64,000 nt of DNA from Candidatus Eiseniibacteriota bacterium (GTDB lineage Bacteria; Eisenbacteria; RBG-16-71-46; CAIMUX01; WJJG01), in NCBI GenBank assembly GCA_023129715.1, contig JAGMBO010000057.1, positions 26,489 through 90,488 of the forward strand. Direction: 5' to 3'. The first letter of the stretch is position 1, and the number at the start of each line of letters is the position of its first letter. The notes below the pieces were generated by a model. It did not search any database and had not been told where the DNA came from. It was given only the letters and a program-made list of their open reading frames with translations. Below, in pieces: positions 21,601 through 27,674 of this stretch. The translations under genes and the position numbers were made by a program.

Positions 21601-24600
21601 CGATGACCCCTGGGGCGAGGTCACCCGCGTGGTGGTCAACGAGGTCGACTACTTCCCGACGCAGGTCATCGAGATCACCCTGGGTGATGTGATCACCCTC
21701 TGGGCGACCGCCGATGACATCGAGGAGGGATTGCCCGGTTTCGGCACGGGTGTGGAGGAGATCCTCTTCCAGGCCCAGTACGCCACCGGCAAGAGTACTT
21801 CCGGCGAGTGGCGGGATGTGGGCCTGTGGCAGGCACCGGACGACACCATCTACGAGCACGTCGTCACCAGCGTCGACTGGAACACGAGCGGGCTCTCCGA
21901 GGGGTACTACCACGCGCGCATCGTCATCCACGACGAGGAGTGCAACGAGTACACTAGTGCCGCGGTCGATCTGCAGATCCTCGATCGGCAGCCGCCGCGG
22001 GCGCGGATCGCCGGCTGGGATCCCTGCGAGCTGCCTCACGGGGACGATCCCCCGGTCTACTGCGACGTCTATGCGATCGCCTACTGTGACGATGCGATGG
22101 ATGAGGTGCAGTTCCAGTACAGTGAGGATGCCGGCGAGACCTGGGTGCCCTTCGGGCTTTCCGATGACGACGCGAACAACATGCCGACGGAGCTCTGCGA
22201 CATCTGGAGCTCCCGGCTCGAGCTGGGCAGCTTCGAGGTCGGCGACGAGTTGCTGCTGCGAGCGATCGCCAGGGACTGCGACATGAATCAGGATCCGAAC
22301 CCGCCGGTGGCGGCGGTGAAGGTCTATGAGCACCCGGACGGCTCGCTCGACCTGGTCCCGATCGAGAACGAGGCCTGTGACGAGATCTCCGAGCCGACCC
22401 TGAGCGTGGTCGGCGGTGAGTGTCCGACGCAGATGATCGTGACCGTTCAGACCAACGACGCGAGTGTGAAGCCGCATGTGCTCTACGTCCACCCGGACAC
22501 CTGGGACTGGAACTACGACCCGATCGGCTACTGCAGCAATGCTAGCTGCATCTACATGGAGAGGATGATCGACGATCCGACGATCTGGCGAGGTGTGCTC
22601 GATCTGCCGGTGGAGGACTGCGGCAAGATCACCGTCTTCGCCAATGCTCTCGGTGAGTGCGAGCAGATCGACATCCACAGCACCTATGTCTGGTCGCGCT
22701 ACATCACCAACGCCTTGGGGACGAACGGCGTCCACTGGGTGCCGGGGTACGTGGCGGCCGACACATCGTTCTACTATCTGAATGCGTCGGCCTACGTCCC
22801 GAGCGGCAGTGGTGTCGAGGCGTGCCTCTTGCTGGCGCCGGGCACCGACGCGCCCACGTTGAGCGCTGACCAGGCGCGGTTCATGACGATGCTGGAACGC
22901 ACGAACTACTACATGAACCCGATCGCCGGCGATAACGACATCGACTTCAACGACGGCTACTACCTGAGCGCGACCATCGACTATGACGACGCGGCGCTGA
23001 TCGAGGCCGCGGGTAGTGAAGAGCGCGCTGCGGCGATCGAGCCCTACCTGACCGTGCGTCTCTACGACACGGCGCATGAGGACTTCGGCCACTGGGAGGG
23101 CACCGACATCACGCACATCACCGTCGATGCCCAGGCCAACCGGGTCAGCTTCATGACCAACGAGCTGGAGTGCGCGGATGCCTTCTATGCACTCTTCGCA
23201 CCGACCTGGGATGCTCCGGTGGCGGTGCTGAGTTTCACGCCGGATAGCCCCTATCCGGGCCGGTGGAACTACACCGATCGGGACCCGATCATCATCGCCG
23301 ACCTCAACACGACCGGTATCGAGGAGATCGACTCCACGACGGTGGAGATCTGGATCGGCAAGGATGGTGAGCAGCAGCAGCTGGTCGCCGCCTGGATGCC
23401 GGACGGTGGCGATCCCGACAATGATCCTGACCACTGGGCACGGGGCGACGGCGAGTTGGTGATCCGCCAGAAGAACCTCGACGGCACGATGTTCGAGGTG
23501 ACCTACTACCACACGACGCAGCAGCCCTGGTGGCTGGAGCACGGGTGGCACACGCTGAACATCATGTACAAGACGGATGACGGAGTGGACGAGTGGGTCG
23601 AGCTGCCGGCGGGTGCGCCGGGCGCGCGGTTCTTCGTCGACGCCGATCCGCCGATCGTCGAGTTCCATGGCGGCTGGACGGATAATCCGGTTCTGCACAA
23701 CGTTTCGGGCTACCTGAATCCGGCGCAGATGGAGAACATGCTGACCGTTTACTTCTACGATGACGACGCCGGCCTGCTGGTGCGCCCGACCGACATCGAG
23801 TGCGACGACTGCGAGGAGTGCGATTGCAACCTGCGCGGCATCAAGTACGACCTCTGGTTGGTCCACGACGAGGACGACCAGGTCGAGATCGATGAGATCG
23901 AAGAGCGGCTGCTGCTGCACAGCGGCACCGCCGACGAGCTCATCCCCTACATGATCCCGCCGTATCACACGCCGAGCGAGGTCGACACGCTCGAGGGCAA
24001 CTACTACACGCCCGATGACACGCTGATCGCCGGCCTGCCGATCATGGCGGGTGGGGTGACCCACGACATCGGCGACGGGGATGTCATCGAGGTGGTCATC
24101 TACAGCAAGAAGCGGATCGAGCAGTATGGGGACTACACGGAGGGCTGCGAGGGCGGCTTGATCATCGTACCTAACACGGACGGCGTTCAGGACACCCTCG
24201 GTACCTTCTGGCTCGACTGCTACGTGGACCACAACTCGCGCATGCACATCTACGAGCAGGGTGTGCTCGACTGGGCGGGCAACGCGGGCTCCGAGTACGT
24301 GGAGCAGCGCTTCATCGTCGACATGACGGCGCCCACCGTCGAGCTGATCTCGCCGGCCGGGGGCTTCACCGAGCCGAGTGAGAGCTTCTGCTTCGAGGCC
24401 CAGCTCGTCGACGCCGGCTCGGGCGGCGCGACCGCCGAGGTGGTGATGATGGGTCCTGATGGTGCGGAGATCGAGATCACCGATTTCGAGATTGCCGGTG
24501 ACATCATCAGTGGTTGTGTTGAGGGTGGTCTCGACATGGGCCGCTACTCCCTCGTGGTGACGGCTGCGGACATGACCGGCAACACCGCCGTCGTGTCGGT

Positions 24601-24934
24601 GCCGATCATCGTGGAGAGTAGGACGCTGGCTATGAGCGAGACCTACATCTATCCGAACCCGGTCAACCCGGATGACTACGAGGCGATCATCCACTTCAAC
24701 CTGAGCCGCCATGCCGAGATCACGGCGAAGGTCTACGACTTCGCGGGTGAGTACGTGACGACGATTGCCAGCCACGAGCCCTATGCCGCCGGCGTGTGGA
24801 GCGACCTGCGGTGGGCCGGGCAGGCGTCGGATGGAACGGAGCTCGCCAACGGGGCGTACCTGATCCGGCTCGAGGCGTTCGACGGCTCGGCGCGCAAGGC
24901 GGCGACGATCAAGGCGGTCATCTGGAGAGAGTAG
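9677..24934 (+). CDS. giant acidic secreted Ig-like repeat protein with C-terminal sorting domain
   Basis: Predicted 5085 residues, roughly 550 kDa. ATG 9677 follows AAGGAGG (9662-9668) by 8 nt and opens a signal peptide: MNWTGKSS, a hydrophobic core, then APAQA before the likely cut at about residue 30. The first 700 or so residues hold modules with a DxxxLVFDQPV-type strand, like SbsA-type Ig folds. From about 1350 to 4980 some 18-20 Ig-like modules recur, each ending in (A/Y)DxAGN and followed by a D-x-T-x-P-x-A linker. Asp/Asn-rich Ca-binding-type loops (DGIDNDDDGEIDE type) occur near residues 839, 1098, 1188, 2032 and 2795. The last 100 residues (from about 4988) carry IYPNPVNP, a KVYDFAGEYV strand and a W-x-G-x3-DG-x3-NGAYLIRL ending, the FlgD-like/type IX sorting-domain pattern. 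Asp and Glu greatly outnumber Lys and Arg. Likely a surface adhesin, filament or sheath protein; the role is inferred. Confidence 0.85.
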   Translation: MNWTGKSSVFFVTVFALAIAGLFAAPAQAEVLASAAGDEAAFFYSSFPIEGGPHIIAATFWDAESNDTTYTGEQDSLFVVFNEPVNVGTIAIEDFVFHGFEAATLERIDGVTGKMAVLTDLDSEILPAIDSVGVVWSSFLGTDGSDNKDVGMVPVTEGPVIVDITYHGNWDASNVHDPIFDPDSITVIFDHPVTIADATGLFTGTPEFINDIDNTASGRLIGIAPAAAADTMLQIYTGISKLWLAAGDVEWTADDDLQNAMAQKVAFNNDGPVLMAAYYNDGGTGATGTQDDDEIWLVFDQPVPAGSLQDVDDQYSISWQSVTYVFSLLAEQRRQPQGNFYSNVIVITNPVTADGDPAIDAEMYVVPDYAHIDYQGVEGPMRMSRCKAGVGISRAAYFDRGTDDADNDQLHLWFSQELALADVTALDFELVPDVPDFWSEITFQVDNTNGFGHVVVSGINNSTALGGARLPNGYYVKIATDTSIEGLVTTTDGCDGESLIPIMDDSEPARVRLAEVPSLTYKRYNSVTDADTAFIAWRETGLVDDSDQYFVFFTNQPGTDLDDLFIDNYRQSALVASNLTPVTVNGSVMSCAVDIEQGNPTTDGHAIVHGDELYFMLVPATFWGNMADGDEDAVLKFTTPIIAGPVCPPRDFDENDDDIIHVTGVFAPADTSWTRSMFGDANALPCGTHVFIFDGDDPLGSSIELGTGPVNPNGSFDPVVLGDPTVDPDTLQAFFVFAWQEGAFSDSFAVILNDIALPSIVDGSVMDLFNPYQIYKGDDYVNIIMQADDATGDPASPTTALSDLLEVWADMTFIDNRTALPTSLGSFELDSIPMWSMGSDEIDNDGDWVAHDPLIDLDDDGVMDFPEPFFDENGNGYYNAGETFVDRDGDDLCDAPRDPLETPPAGSTDYDLNLDSADEDEHGWYEIRLLASGDEDLYNDVVRGFQVLDTVTDSTGTSNFGEIDDLPAPFGLRDVYIDATTELDEHTTPFICELDEVAPTVAKITEFYTAAAFLTAADPADNVILPTNPVYHMGRYLDVLMETHSDNDVLFSVAQIKESSKATWEHLTLDPAGWNADADTPGVAGFDDDRDVALMGYDTDGIDNDDDGEIDEPGEGIDFQDPEVVDASQDSTADANAVNPDLIYRTTDRIDNDNDAFYVFEPYWDVGGGAVYHRIIWFNIDETRSNDIDDDFDGVPDDNGGGALGTPEDETYSAISDDNEDGIVDAEAIELIADGGTTQRFFCVADSAYSGPFYVAAPYVLGDAPDGMPSDVINDIRGLTDFRGPSYGILDANGGAMIDPPAFPWGDSTTAAEFNWYLLHGDENIDFWHLAQIMFGTVPDGSEEYDLRIAAYDQAGNVQYSYAAPITFTSDVTDPVVQLEQCADGDTTICEDAHLDLTTTDDDDAVKIFFEARFSTDEGTTWSDWGADWAHQDESRPYTAAFDSLFVISNDPPDDYVLAQFRAYGEDEFGNVQDPDSTCVFEARIEDCRPPVTWFTLIHETMNTHPAGDHMNIGDTANPYYYRDVIGPLQVPVGETIDVWALFAPDTGMVATYDHDVIRVVLEYRPAGAGDWTMLETIEGDVIVDEVTGDTLSVDLTLPVAVTLNTAALETGSYDLRVWACDIEGNCNTTTYDIAMITVVDEGLRAYIEPPYRENPTDPFELYALNWIHDYDLEEVEFEFYEDLNGNGEPDDAKTEWVHIATDIGSATDLPGSRGDVTLYRGADMIFDLEEGTPGFHAFRGYTVTGDSAEAYIDYDGDGYSERDPIILDADEDMWYTPGNDIVLLGDGTEILGEGLLELTAFEDTEFRTGDFPFDATQWIFRENLSPNTPAQGTGMLNLWHVQWDVTGLEGDFLVRAKATDILYNIDEDRPNKPIPWETLSIDTEPPVATITELTYPDASAEPAIDGIYINGQTGWFGILAECSDADVEHVQIEFRIPGHAELGDWTPMDVNDDNDFYADIDGIPGFSDEDEIILDDGDFVFDESKGDLVLYKGANGEINTPAGTPLLPLFNVDIPGALLYLVEEDDNGDDDDNDGMTDEDIDNPEDRIAPYFVYMHIGALHLISDTNVELRAVATDQSANADPNPAVLQLVLGETNAPETDVVWVKMDDELIDDVFPSISDGDGVYQFVGGDDEITVMTTGEDATAIENVDLMWRRAPECVTPMLYEWDNPWQSMADGGYTTANTSYDYPFDVNLAQFLADNGSGVYEFYVEATDNNGNATPPYENPNRFRLLEDEATIVTDLTDVWVEPAHDGLPGSELWFEAEVVPANEDATVAFLYAERVLDVEIDPTRVTPHPEHATYMTMDLVPGIFGDPADHAVLTIDDVEYTFYEDADALILSGDATGWTYDAGDDVVEFLAIPGTEAEILVSYNITGYDYLWQTPDAESTDDEPDVSDGYYAAAWDQPHGGVPEPDSPYTVAYDIIATLYVGAPGDEDCGLMGEDVSEGQYVMLLDEEAPHITLFAQGLRNADLDAFWPGNPSFDSWEGTDEEWGGEEGRIEWKLSGIEHEFFVAEGRKGKGEADSDILNVNLVFEDEAGVVTSLPMEEIPADAEYVEMTFTLYESDFPEVLYGFENVGLNFNGLIHEMTPTDGVWQVSNVPVPTGTVTSYTFMIDQDGNDWDEEVLDPRNWEAMIDKFMVKGSITQPGADNGVSSISVPFPPFWFVSGPDFGTVTSVWEVYAEAFDDVGNRGVTEMNVKFVYDPVAPSVDEVTASSTRFGAGDTVMVYATITDPPAADFDVITVAEALFQYCPNYTAVKAGEGDPVWLEFGAAIDTNRTDGWSMQGTIPDPEMDGFDNDGDGTWDEADESTSMMAFRVLALDDGHNYSDPADANGIREFTLDETEPAAVLTSPGEGLVYPYGSTITLTAEITEYEEIAKGTDIHHVLFQFDKGDGFENVDITPEDGSDADFDVTEPYEVMFNTADYLGEEDSYIRFRAVAADYAGNEDHDPAEVLVIVNDITGPEAYPMWAKTTGATSWTPLTDAHVALHGPEAMLKGVVVDPAGWEHIATVTVQYTAPAKEDWVTIAVIPAGDLTHDAGDLDFYAEWETVWDTHPLPEGLYTIRAIAADVDANADEAPLTQEVAVDHTPPAVLYEPIAGYYDGFAPWAWYYNDGVVDQQSMVLTPDPATGDLAFMVITPDADIAGITLEWHQDGTHALGEWAPFAMDMFDYEPNLTFDAAKTTYYVWWLPLDNFRDHCELVGISGVMDIRGLATDYAGNANILYDANNLWKIWTVDVDDPTAFDFNHDLTNPDEPQVESGEPVTFEFVLADTTTDVVTVRLEYREAPEVGVPPDWEVIDPNPATEEIEPIELTVVDLDTPYAMWHGTATWETPYPLVQDTDYDVRVVFYDSAHNWDTSELTITVEDNIKPVYTKIWAVPAEVTWLDDWYAGTNDMIYGTDCESEIEKQGTGGHDALFIDMDDDGDYTPGDVAIDYGAFYYGASYALNGQPFVDGWGTIGDPGFTWPRYIDEIVLGGELGEQVMVSHTVTLVARTQIDDIGLERVEFYAITPAGDTLLVDTDECVPAYGMGNYLWHVIWDTKDLDDYGEPLYPDGVYTIVPIAYDLEGNVEEWGAKDMSGHAVVTVDNTAPQATPDADPYTEGVQPSITVERNSFMTLFATTDVDGIADDEVTFYYKRATDLNRPDAWTMVQNAWGVDASDVNPDKTRPYVFDWDFDMMDVPFPLVDPVVGVDYHVACDAADLLVNTEDKTDAFEDDRYITFTVVDTKAPVATITGVRRATGDNRLIQMPHLDSPVHARDFWYLMAEILEGDNDVERVEFMWALPGEAPQLIDADVTRDPENLHTWRIYDWDLRALAGQTIEVFAVATDDVGHTDFDSETGRPIQGPIFTVFVDFDAPTITMVTPWDDMKECRSNWETDDDIYELIFTSTATDIDEESVVWEWKFSGDPDLEENWTVCYDSGNAVFDASTGTFADVWDIDDDCLESNFYDVRLTLYDDAGNMYQAIVAVRIVIDVDDPWGEVTRVVVNEVDYFPTQVIEITLGDVITLWATADDIEEGLPGFGTGVEEILFQAQYATGKSTSGEWRDVGLWQAPDDTIYEHVVTSVDWNTSGLSEGYYHARIVIHDEECNEYTSAAVDLQILDRQPPRARIAGWDPCELPHGDDPPVYCDVYAIAYCDDAMDEVQFQYSEDAGETWVPFGLSDDDANNMPTELCDIWSSRLELGSFEVGDELLLRAIARDCDMNQDPNPPVAAVKVYEHPDGSLDLVPIENEACDEISEPTLSVVGGECPTQMIVTVQTNDASVKPHVLYVHPDTWDWNYDPIGYCSNASCIYMERMIDDPTIWRGVLDLPVEDCGKITVFANALGECEQIDIHSTYVWSRYITNALGTNGVHWVPGYVAADTSFYYLNASAYVPSGSGVEACLLLAPGTDAPTLSADQARFMTMLERTNYYMNPIAGDNDIDFNDGYYLSATIDYDDAALIEAAGSEERAAAIEPYLTVRLYDTAHEDFGHWEGTDITHITVDAQANRVSFMTNELECADAFYALFAPTWDAPVAVLSFTPDSPYPGRWNYTDRDPIIIADLNTTGIEEIDSTTVEIWIGKDGEQQQLVAAWMPDGGDPDNDPDHWARGDGELVIRQKNLDGTMFEVTYYHTTQQPWWLEHGWHTLNIMYKTDDGVDEWVELPAGAPGARFFVDADPPIVEFHGGWTDNPVLHNVSGYLNPAQMENMLTVYFYDDDAGLLVRPTDIECDDCEECDCNLRGIKYDLWLVHDEDDQVEIDEIEERLLLHSGTADELIPYMIPPYHTPSEVDTLEGNYYTPDDTLIAGLPIMAGGVTHDIGDGDVIEVVIYSKKRIEQYGDYTEGCEGGLIIVPNTDGVQDTLGTFWLDCYVDHNSRMHIYEQGVLDWAGNAGSEYVEQRFIVDMTAPTVELISPAGGFTEPSESFCFEAQLVDAGSGGATAEVVMMGPDGAEIEITDFEIAGDIISGCVEGGLDMGRYSLVVTAADMTGNTAVVSVPIIVESRTLAMSETYIYPNPVNPDDYEAIIHFNLSRHAEITAKVYDFAGEYVTTIASHEPYAAGVWSDLRWAGQASDGTELANGAYLIRLEAFDGSARKAATIKAVIWRE

Positions 24935-24943
24935 CCATTGACG

Positions 24944-24973
24944 GCGGGGCCCGCCCGCAAGGACGGGTCCCGC
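24944..24973 (+). other. stem-loop between the giant gene and the PorV-OmpA gene
   Basis: GCGGGGCCCG (24944-24953) pairs with CGGGTCCCGC (24964-24973), with one G-T pair and a 10-nt loop, 9 nt after the giant gene's stop. No T-run follows, so it is more likely an mRNA-stabilising or partial attenuating hairpin than a full terminator. Confidence 0.5.
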
Positions 24974-25047
24974 TGATTGAAGTCTCGTCTGAAGAGACGG
25001 CCGGTTCGTGGTACAGACCATTCGGGTTCACAGAAGGAGGTACGACG

Positions 25048-26676
25048 ATGTTGAGAAGGAGTAGGGGGGTCATGACATGGGCTCTGCTCCTCGTCCTGGG
25101 GCTCTTCCTGGTCCCGCCCGGGGTCGCATTTGCCGGTGCTGACAACGAAGACTCCAGCAATCATGCGATTCCCTTCATGCGGATGGGTGTCGGCACCCGC
25201 GCACTGGGGATGGGAGGGGCCTACGTCGCCGCGGGCAGCGATGCGACCGTCGGCTACTGGAACCCGGGTGCCCTGGGCTGGTCCTGTGGAACGCAGGTCT
25301 CGGCCATGTATGCGCTCGGCATGTCCGACGACCGCAACATGAGCTACCTGGGTGCGTCCCATCACACGGGGTGGGGAGCGCTTGGGCTAAGCCTGCTGAC
25401 GGCGGGGATGAAGGACATCGAGCAGCGAGATACCCAGGGAGCGTTTCTTGGGGATTTCGACTATTCGGATCTTGCGGTCATGCTGCATGGCGCCTATGCC
25501 ATGGACTACGTCACCTTCGGCGCGACGATCAAGTACCTGCATCAGGGTCTTGACGCGGACGTTGCCGGCGATGACGGCGTCGACGGCTATGGCTTCGACT
25601 TCGGAATCGGGATCCAGCCGCTCGAGTGGGTGCGCTTCGGTGTGGCCCTGCGCGATGTGGCGACCGAGATCGGCGGGGACGAGGATGCCAACGTCGCGCC
25701 GATGAACCTGCGGGGCGGTTTTGCGCTGATGCCGCTCCAGGGCTTCACGTTCGCGCTCGACTTTGATCATGTCGAGGACGAGGACGACCTGAAGTTCCAT
25801 GCGGGCACCGAGTACGCCTTCCCGATGGGCGAGGACTTCGGTGGTGCGCTGCGCCTCGGGTTGAACGACGGAGCCCTGACCGCGGGCGTTGGCGTGGCGG
25901 TGAGGTTCGTTGAGTTCAACTATGCGTTCATCGAGGAGCCGCAGGACTTCATGGACGAGAGCCATCGGGTCGGCGTGACCCTGCGCTTCGGTGAGGACTG
26001 CGAGGGCTTCGACTACGAGCCGCGCATGAAGGACAGCGACCTCGACGGCATCCCCGACAAGATGGACGCCTGTCCGCACGCGGCCGAAGACTTCGACGGC
26101 TTCGAGGATCAGGACGGTTGTCCCGACGTCGACAACGACGGCGACGGGATACCCGACGTCGACGACGATTGTCCCGGCCGGGCGGAGGATTTCGACGGCT
26201 TCCAGGACATGGACGGCTGCCCCGACATTGACAACGATGGCGACGGCATCCTGGACAGGGACGACAAGTGCCCGAACGCGGCCGAGACGTTCAACCGTTT
26301 CGAGGACACCGATGGTTGCCCGGACGAGGCGCCGATCGAGTTCCCGATGTTGAACATCAACTTCAAGTTCAACAGCGCCGAATTCATGGGCACCGACCCG
26401 ATCCCTGCGCTGGAGCGGATCGCCGAGGTTCTTAGAGAGAGCCCCGATGTGCGCGTGCGCATCGAGGGGCACACCGACAGCGTCGGCGGCGAGGAGTACA
26501 ACACGGGTCTGTCGCTGCGGCGTGCGGAGGCCGTGAGGGACTACCTGGTCGAGAAGGGCATCGGCGCCGAGCGTCTGATGGCCGAGGGTTTGGGTGAGGG
26601 ACACCCGGTTGCGAGCAACGACAGCGAGCAGGGTCGCTATCGCAACCGGCGGATCGAGTTCAAGGTCCTCGACTAG
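25048..26676 (+). CDS. PorV-like outer-membrane barrel fused to thrombospondin type-3 repeats and OmpA domain
   Basis: A 542-residue protein. ATG 25048 follows AAGGAGG (25034-25040) by 7 nt and opens a signal peptide (hydrophobic 11-25, AFA cut near 29). Residues 40-320 form a PorV/UPF0164-type beta-barrel, with the hallmark RALGMGGAYVA and the downstream GYWNPGAL; PorV-family proteins escort or anchor sorting-domain cargo in type IX secretion. From about 330 come three Ca-binding TSP3-type repeats (DSDLDGIPD, DNDGDGIPD, DNDGDGILD, each followed by a Cys-Pro). From about 434 to the end is an OmpA-C peptidoglycan-binding domain with EGHTDSVG and NTGLSLRRAEAV. It lies 113 nt after the giant sorting-domain gene and before a terminator, so the two form a transcription unit or closely linked pair. 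The fusion suggests an outer-membrane carrier tethered to the cell wall. Confidence 0.88.
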   Translation: MLRRSRGVMTWALLLVLGLFLVPPGVAFAGADNEDSSNHAIPFMRMGVGTRALGMGGAYVAAGSDATVGYWNPGALGWSCGTQVSAMYALGMSDDRNMSYLGASHHTGWGALGLSLLTAGMKDIEQRDTQGAFLGDFDYSDLAVMLHGAYAMDYVTFGATIKYLHQGLDADVAGDDGVDGYGFDFGIGIQPLEWVRFGVALRDVATEIGGDEDANVAPMNLRGGFALMPLQGFTFALDFDHVEDEDDLKFHAGTEYAFPMGEDFGGALRLGLNDGALTAGVGVAVRFVEFNYAFIEEPQDFMDESHRVGVTLRFGEDCEGFDYEPRMKDSDLDGIPDKMDACPHAAEDFDGFEDQDGCPDVDNDGDGIPDVDDDCPGRAEDFDGFQDMDGCPDIDNDGDGILDRDDKCPNAAETFNRFEDTDGCPDEAPIEFPMLNINFKFNSAEFMGTDPIPALERIAEVLRESPDVRVRIEGHTDSVGGEEYNTGLSLRRAEAVRDYLVEKGIGAERLMAEGLGEGHPVASNDSEQGRYRNRRIEFKVLD

Positions 26677-26768
26677 GGACTTACGAGTAGGGCTGGCCGG
26701 TCCCGGGAAGGGGGCCGCGGGCGCTATGGGTCAAGATTCCAGGTCGTACCTCCTGGAAGAGCGACTGA

Positions 26769-26804
26769 CGGGGTGTGTGGCGTTGTCCACACACCCCGCT
26801 TTTT
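26769..26804 (+). terminator. intrinsic terminator after the surface module
   Basis: CGGGGTGTGTGG (26769-26780) pairs perfectly with CCACACACCCCG (26787-26798) around a 6-nt loop, followed by CTTTTT. This 12-bp stem with a T-run is the clearest intrinsic terminator in the window. Confidence 0.92.
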
Positions 26805-26880
26805 CGTTGGAGGAAAGGGGCGAACGGGCGCGGGTGGGCCGGGGAGCTGGGGCAAAGAAGGGCCGGATGGGGGTCGGGAG

Positions 26881-26944
26881 CGAGGCAGAGGGGCGGGATG
26901 AGCGGCTGAGAACGAGGCAGAGGGGCGGGATGGGCGGCTGAGAG
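26881..26944 (+). repeat. 32-bp tandem duplication upstream of the DUF2007 gene
   Basis: 26881-26912 and 26913-26944 are two direct copies of a purine-rich 32-bp unit differing at two positions. The array ends 16 nt before the next start codon, so it lies in the leader or promoter of that gene. Confidence 0.8.
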
Positions 26945-26960
26945 TGAGGGAGGGGGAAGC

Positions 26961-27347
26961 ATGAACGGAGGGAGTGACGAGGGGGGGCGGGAACAGGGGC
27001 GGGGGACCGGTGCGGGAGAGTACGAGTGGGTCGATCTCTATCCGGTGTATGCGGCGCAGGACGAAACGGCAGCGATTCATGTGCGCAGCCTGCTCGTCTC
27101 GGCGGGGATCGATGCGCGGATCCGCTCGGCCCAGGTGCCCTGGCTCGACGGGATCATGGCGAGCGGCCTCGGGTACTGGGGGCAGGTGCTGGTGCCGCGC
27201 GGGGAGGTGCTGGCGGCGCGGGCGTTGCTGGAGGATCTCGAGGCCCAGACGGAGACGAAGGGGGGGGAGGAGCTGGAGGGGCCTGAGGGGCGCGAGGGGC
27301 CTGAAGGGCCTGAAGGGCCTGAAGGGCGGGAACGAGAGGGGAAGTAG
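26961..27347 (+). CDS. DUF2007-family small protein with collagen-like tail
   Basis: A 128-residue protein. Residues about 21-96 (EWVDLYPVYAAQDETAAIHV through LLEDLEAQ) fit the DUF2007 fold, annotated as putative signal-transducing protein: an aromatic start strand, a helix that scans for a second site, then AGIDARI and a late QVLVP strand. No catalytic residues are known for the family. The N-terminus is Gly-rich and disordered. The C-terminus is a run of GPEG/GREG triplet-like units encoded by 9-bp DNA repeats near 27298-27327. A G/A-rich Shine-Dalgarno (GAGGGAGGGGG) precedes ATG 26961. It stands alone between a terminator and the FMN riboswitch. Function unknown. Confidence 0.7.
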   Translation: MNGGSDEGGREQGRGTGAGEYEWVDLYPVYAAQDETAAIHVRSLLVSAGIDARIRSAQVPWLDGIMASGLGYWGQVLVPRGEVLAARALLEDLEAQTETKGGEELEGPEGREGPEGPEGPEGREREGK

Positions 27348-27364
27348 GGGGGCAGGTTGGCGAC

Positions 27365-27393
27365 TGGACAGCCGCGGCGGGAGAGTGCATACT
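27365..27393 (+). promoter_or_regulatory. promoter of the riboflavin operon
   Basis: TGGACA 27365-27370, a 17-nt spacer, and CATACT 27388-27393. Transcription would begin near 27400, just ahead of the riboswitch. Confidence 0.6.
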
Positions 27394-27415
27394 AGTCTCC
27401 TTGTGAACGACGATA

Positions 27416-27548
27416 GAGTTCTCCTTCGGGGCGGGGTGCAATTCCCGACCGGCGGTGATAGCCCGCGAACCGGGTGCCAGTGGGGCCTGGTGGATTCCGT
27501 GGAAGTCGGAAGCCGACAGTAAGAGTCTGGATGGGAGAGGGAGAGAGG
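27416..27548 (+). promoter_or_regulatory. FMN riboswitch (RFN element)
   Basis: The conserved RFN core is present in order: CCTTCGGGGCGGGGTG, AATTCCCGACCGGCGGT, AGCCCGCGA, GATTCCGTGGAAGTCGGA, AGCCGACAGT, and GTCTGGATGGGAGAGGGAGA. It senses FMN and controls the ribD-ribE-ribBA-ribH operon downstream. The hairpin at 27630-27654 followed by TTTT is its likely transcription-termination platform. Confidence 0.95.
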
Positions 27549-27629
27549 CGTCGGGATCGACCGCCCGCGCAGCGCGCGGGGCCGGTCACCGGCCCGGATT
27601 CCGGGTGCGGCCGTCGCCTTCCGGCAGGA

Positions 27630-27654
27630 GGAGCCCCGCAGGGTGGCTCCTTTT
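27630..27654 (+). terminator. riboswitch-controlled intrinsic terminator
   Basis: GGAGCC 27630-27635 pairs with GGCTCC 27645-27650 around a 9-nt loop, followed by TTTTCTGTT. It lies between the FMN aptamer and ribD, where an FMN-dependent terminator is expected. Confidence 0.75.
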
Positions 27655-27674
27655 CTGTTGCCTGGAGGCCTCGG

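Noticed and set aside
24796..25047. N-terminal extension of the PorV-OmpA gene into the end of the giant gene
   Set aside because: It would place the signal peptide 84 residues inside; AAGGAGG and ATG 25048 fix the start.
27474..27674. Earlier in-frame starts for ribD
   Set aside because: They lie inside the FMN riboswitch and across its terminator hairpin; the RibD family starts near GTG 27675.
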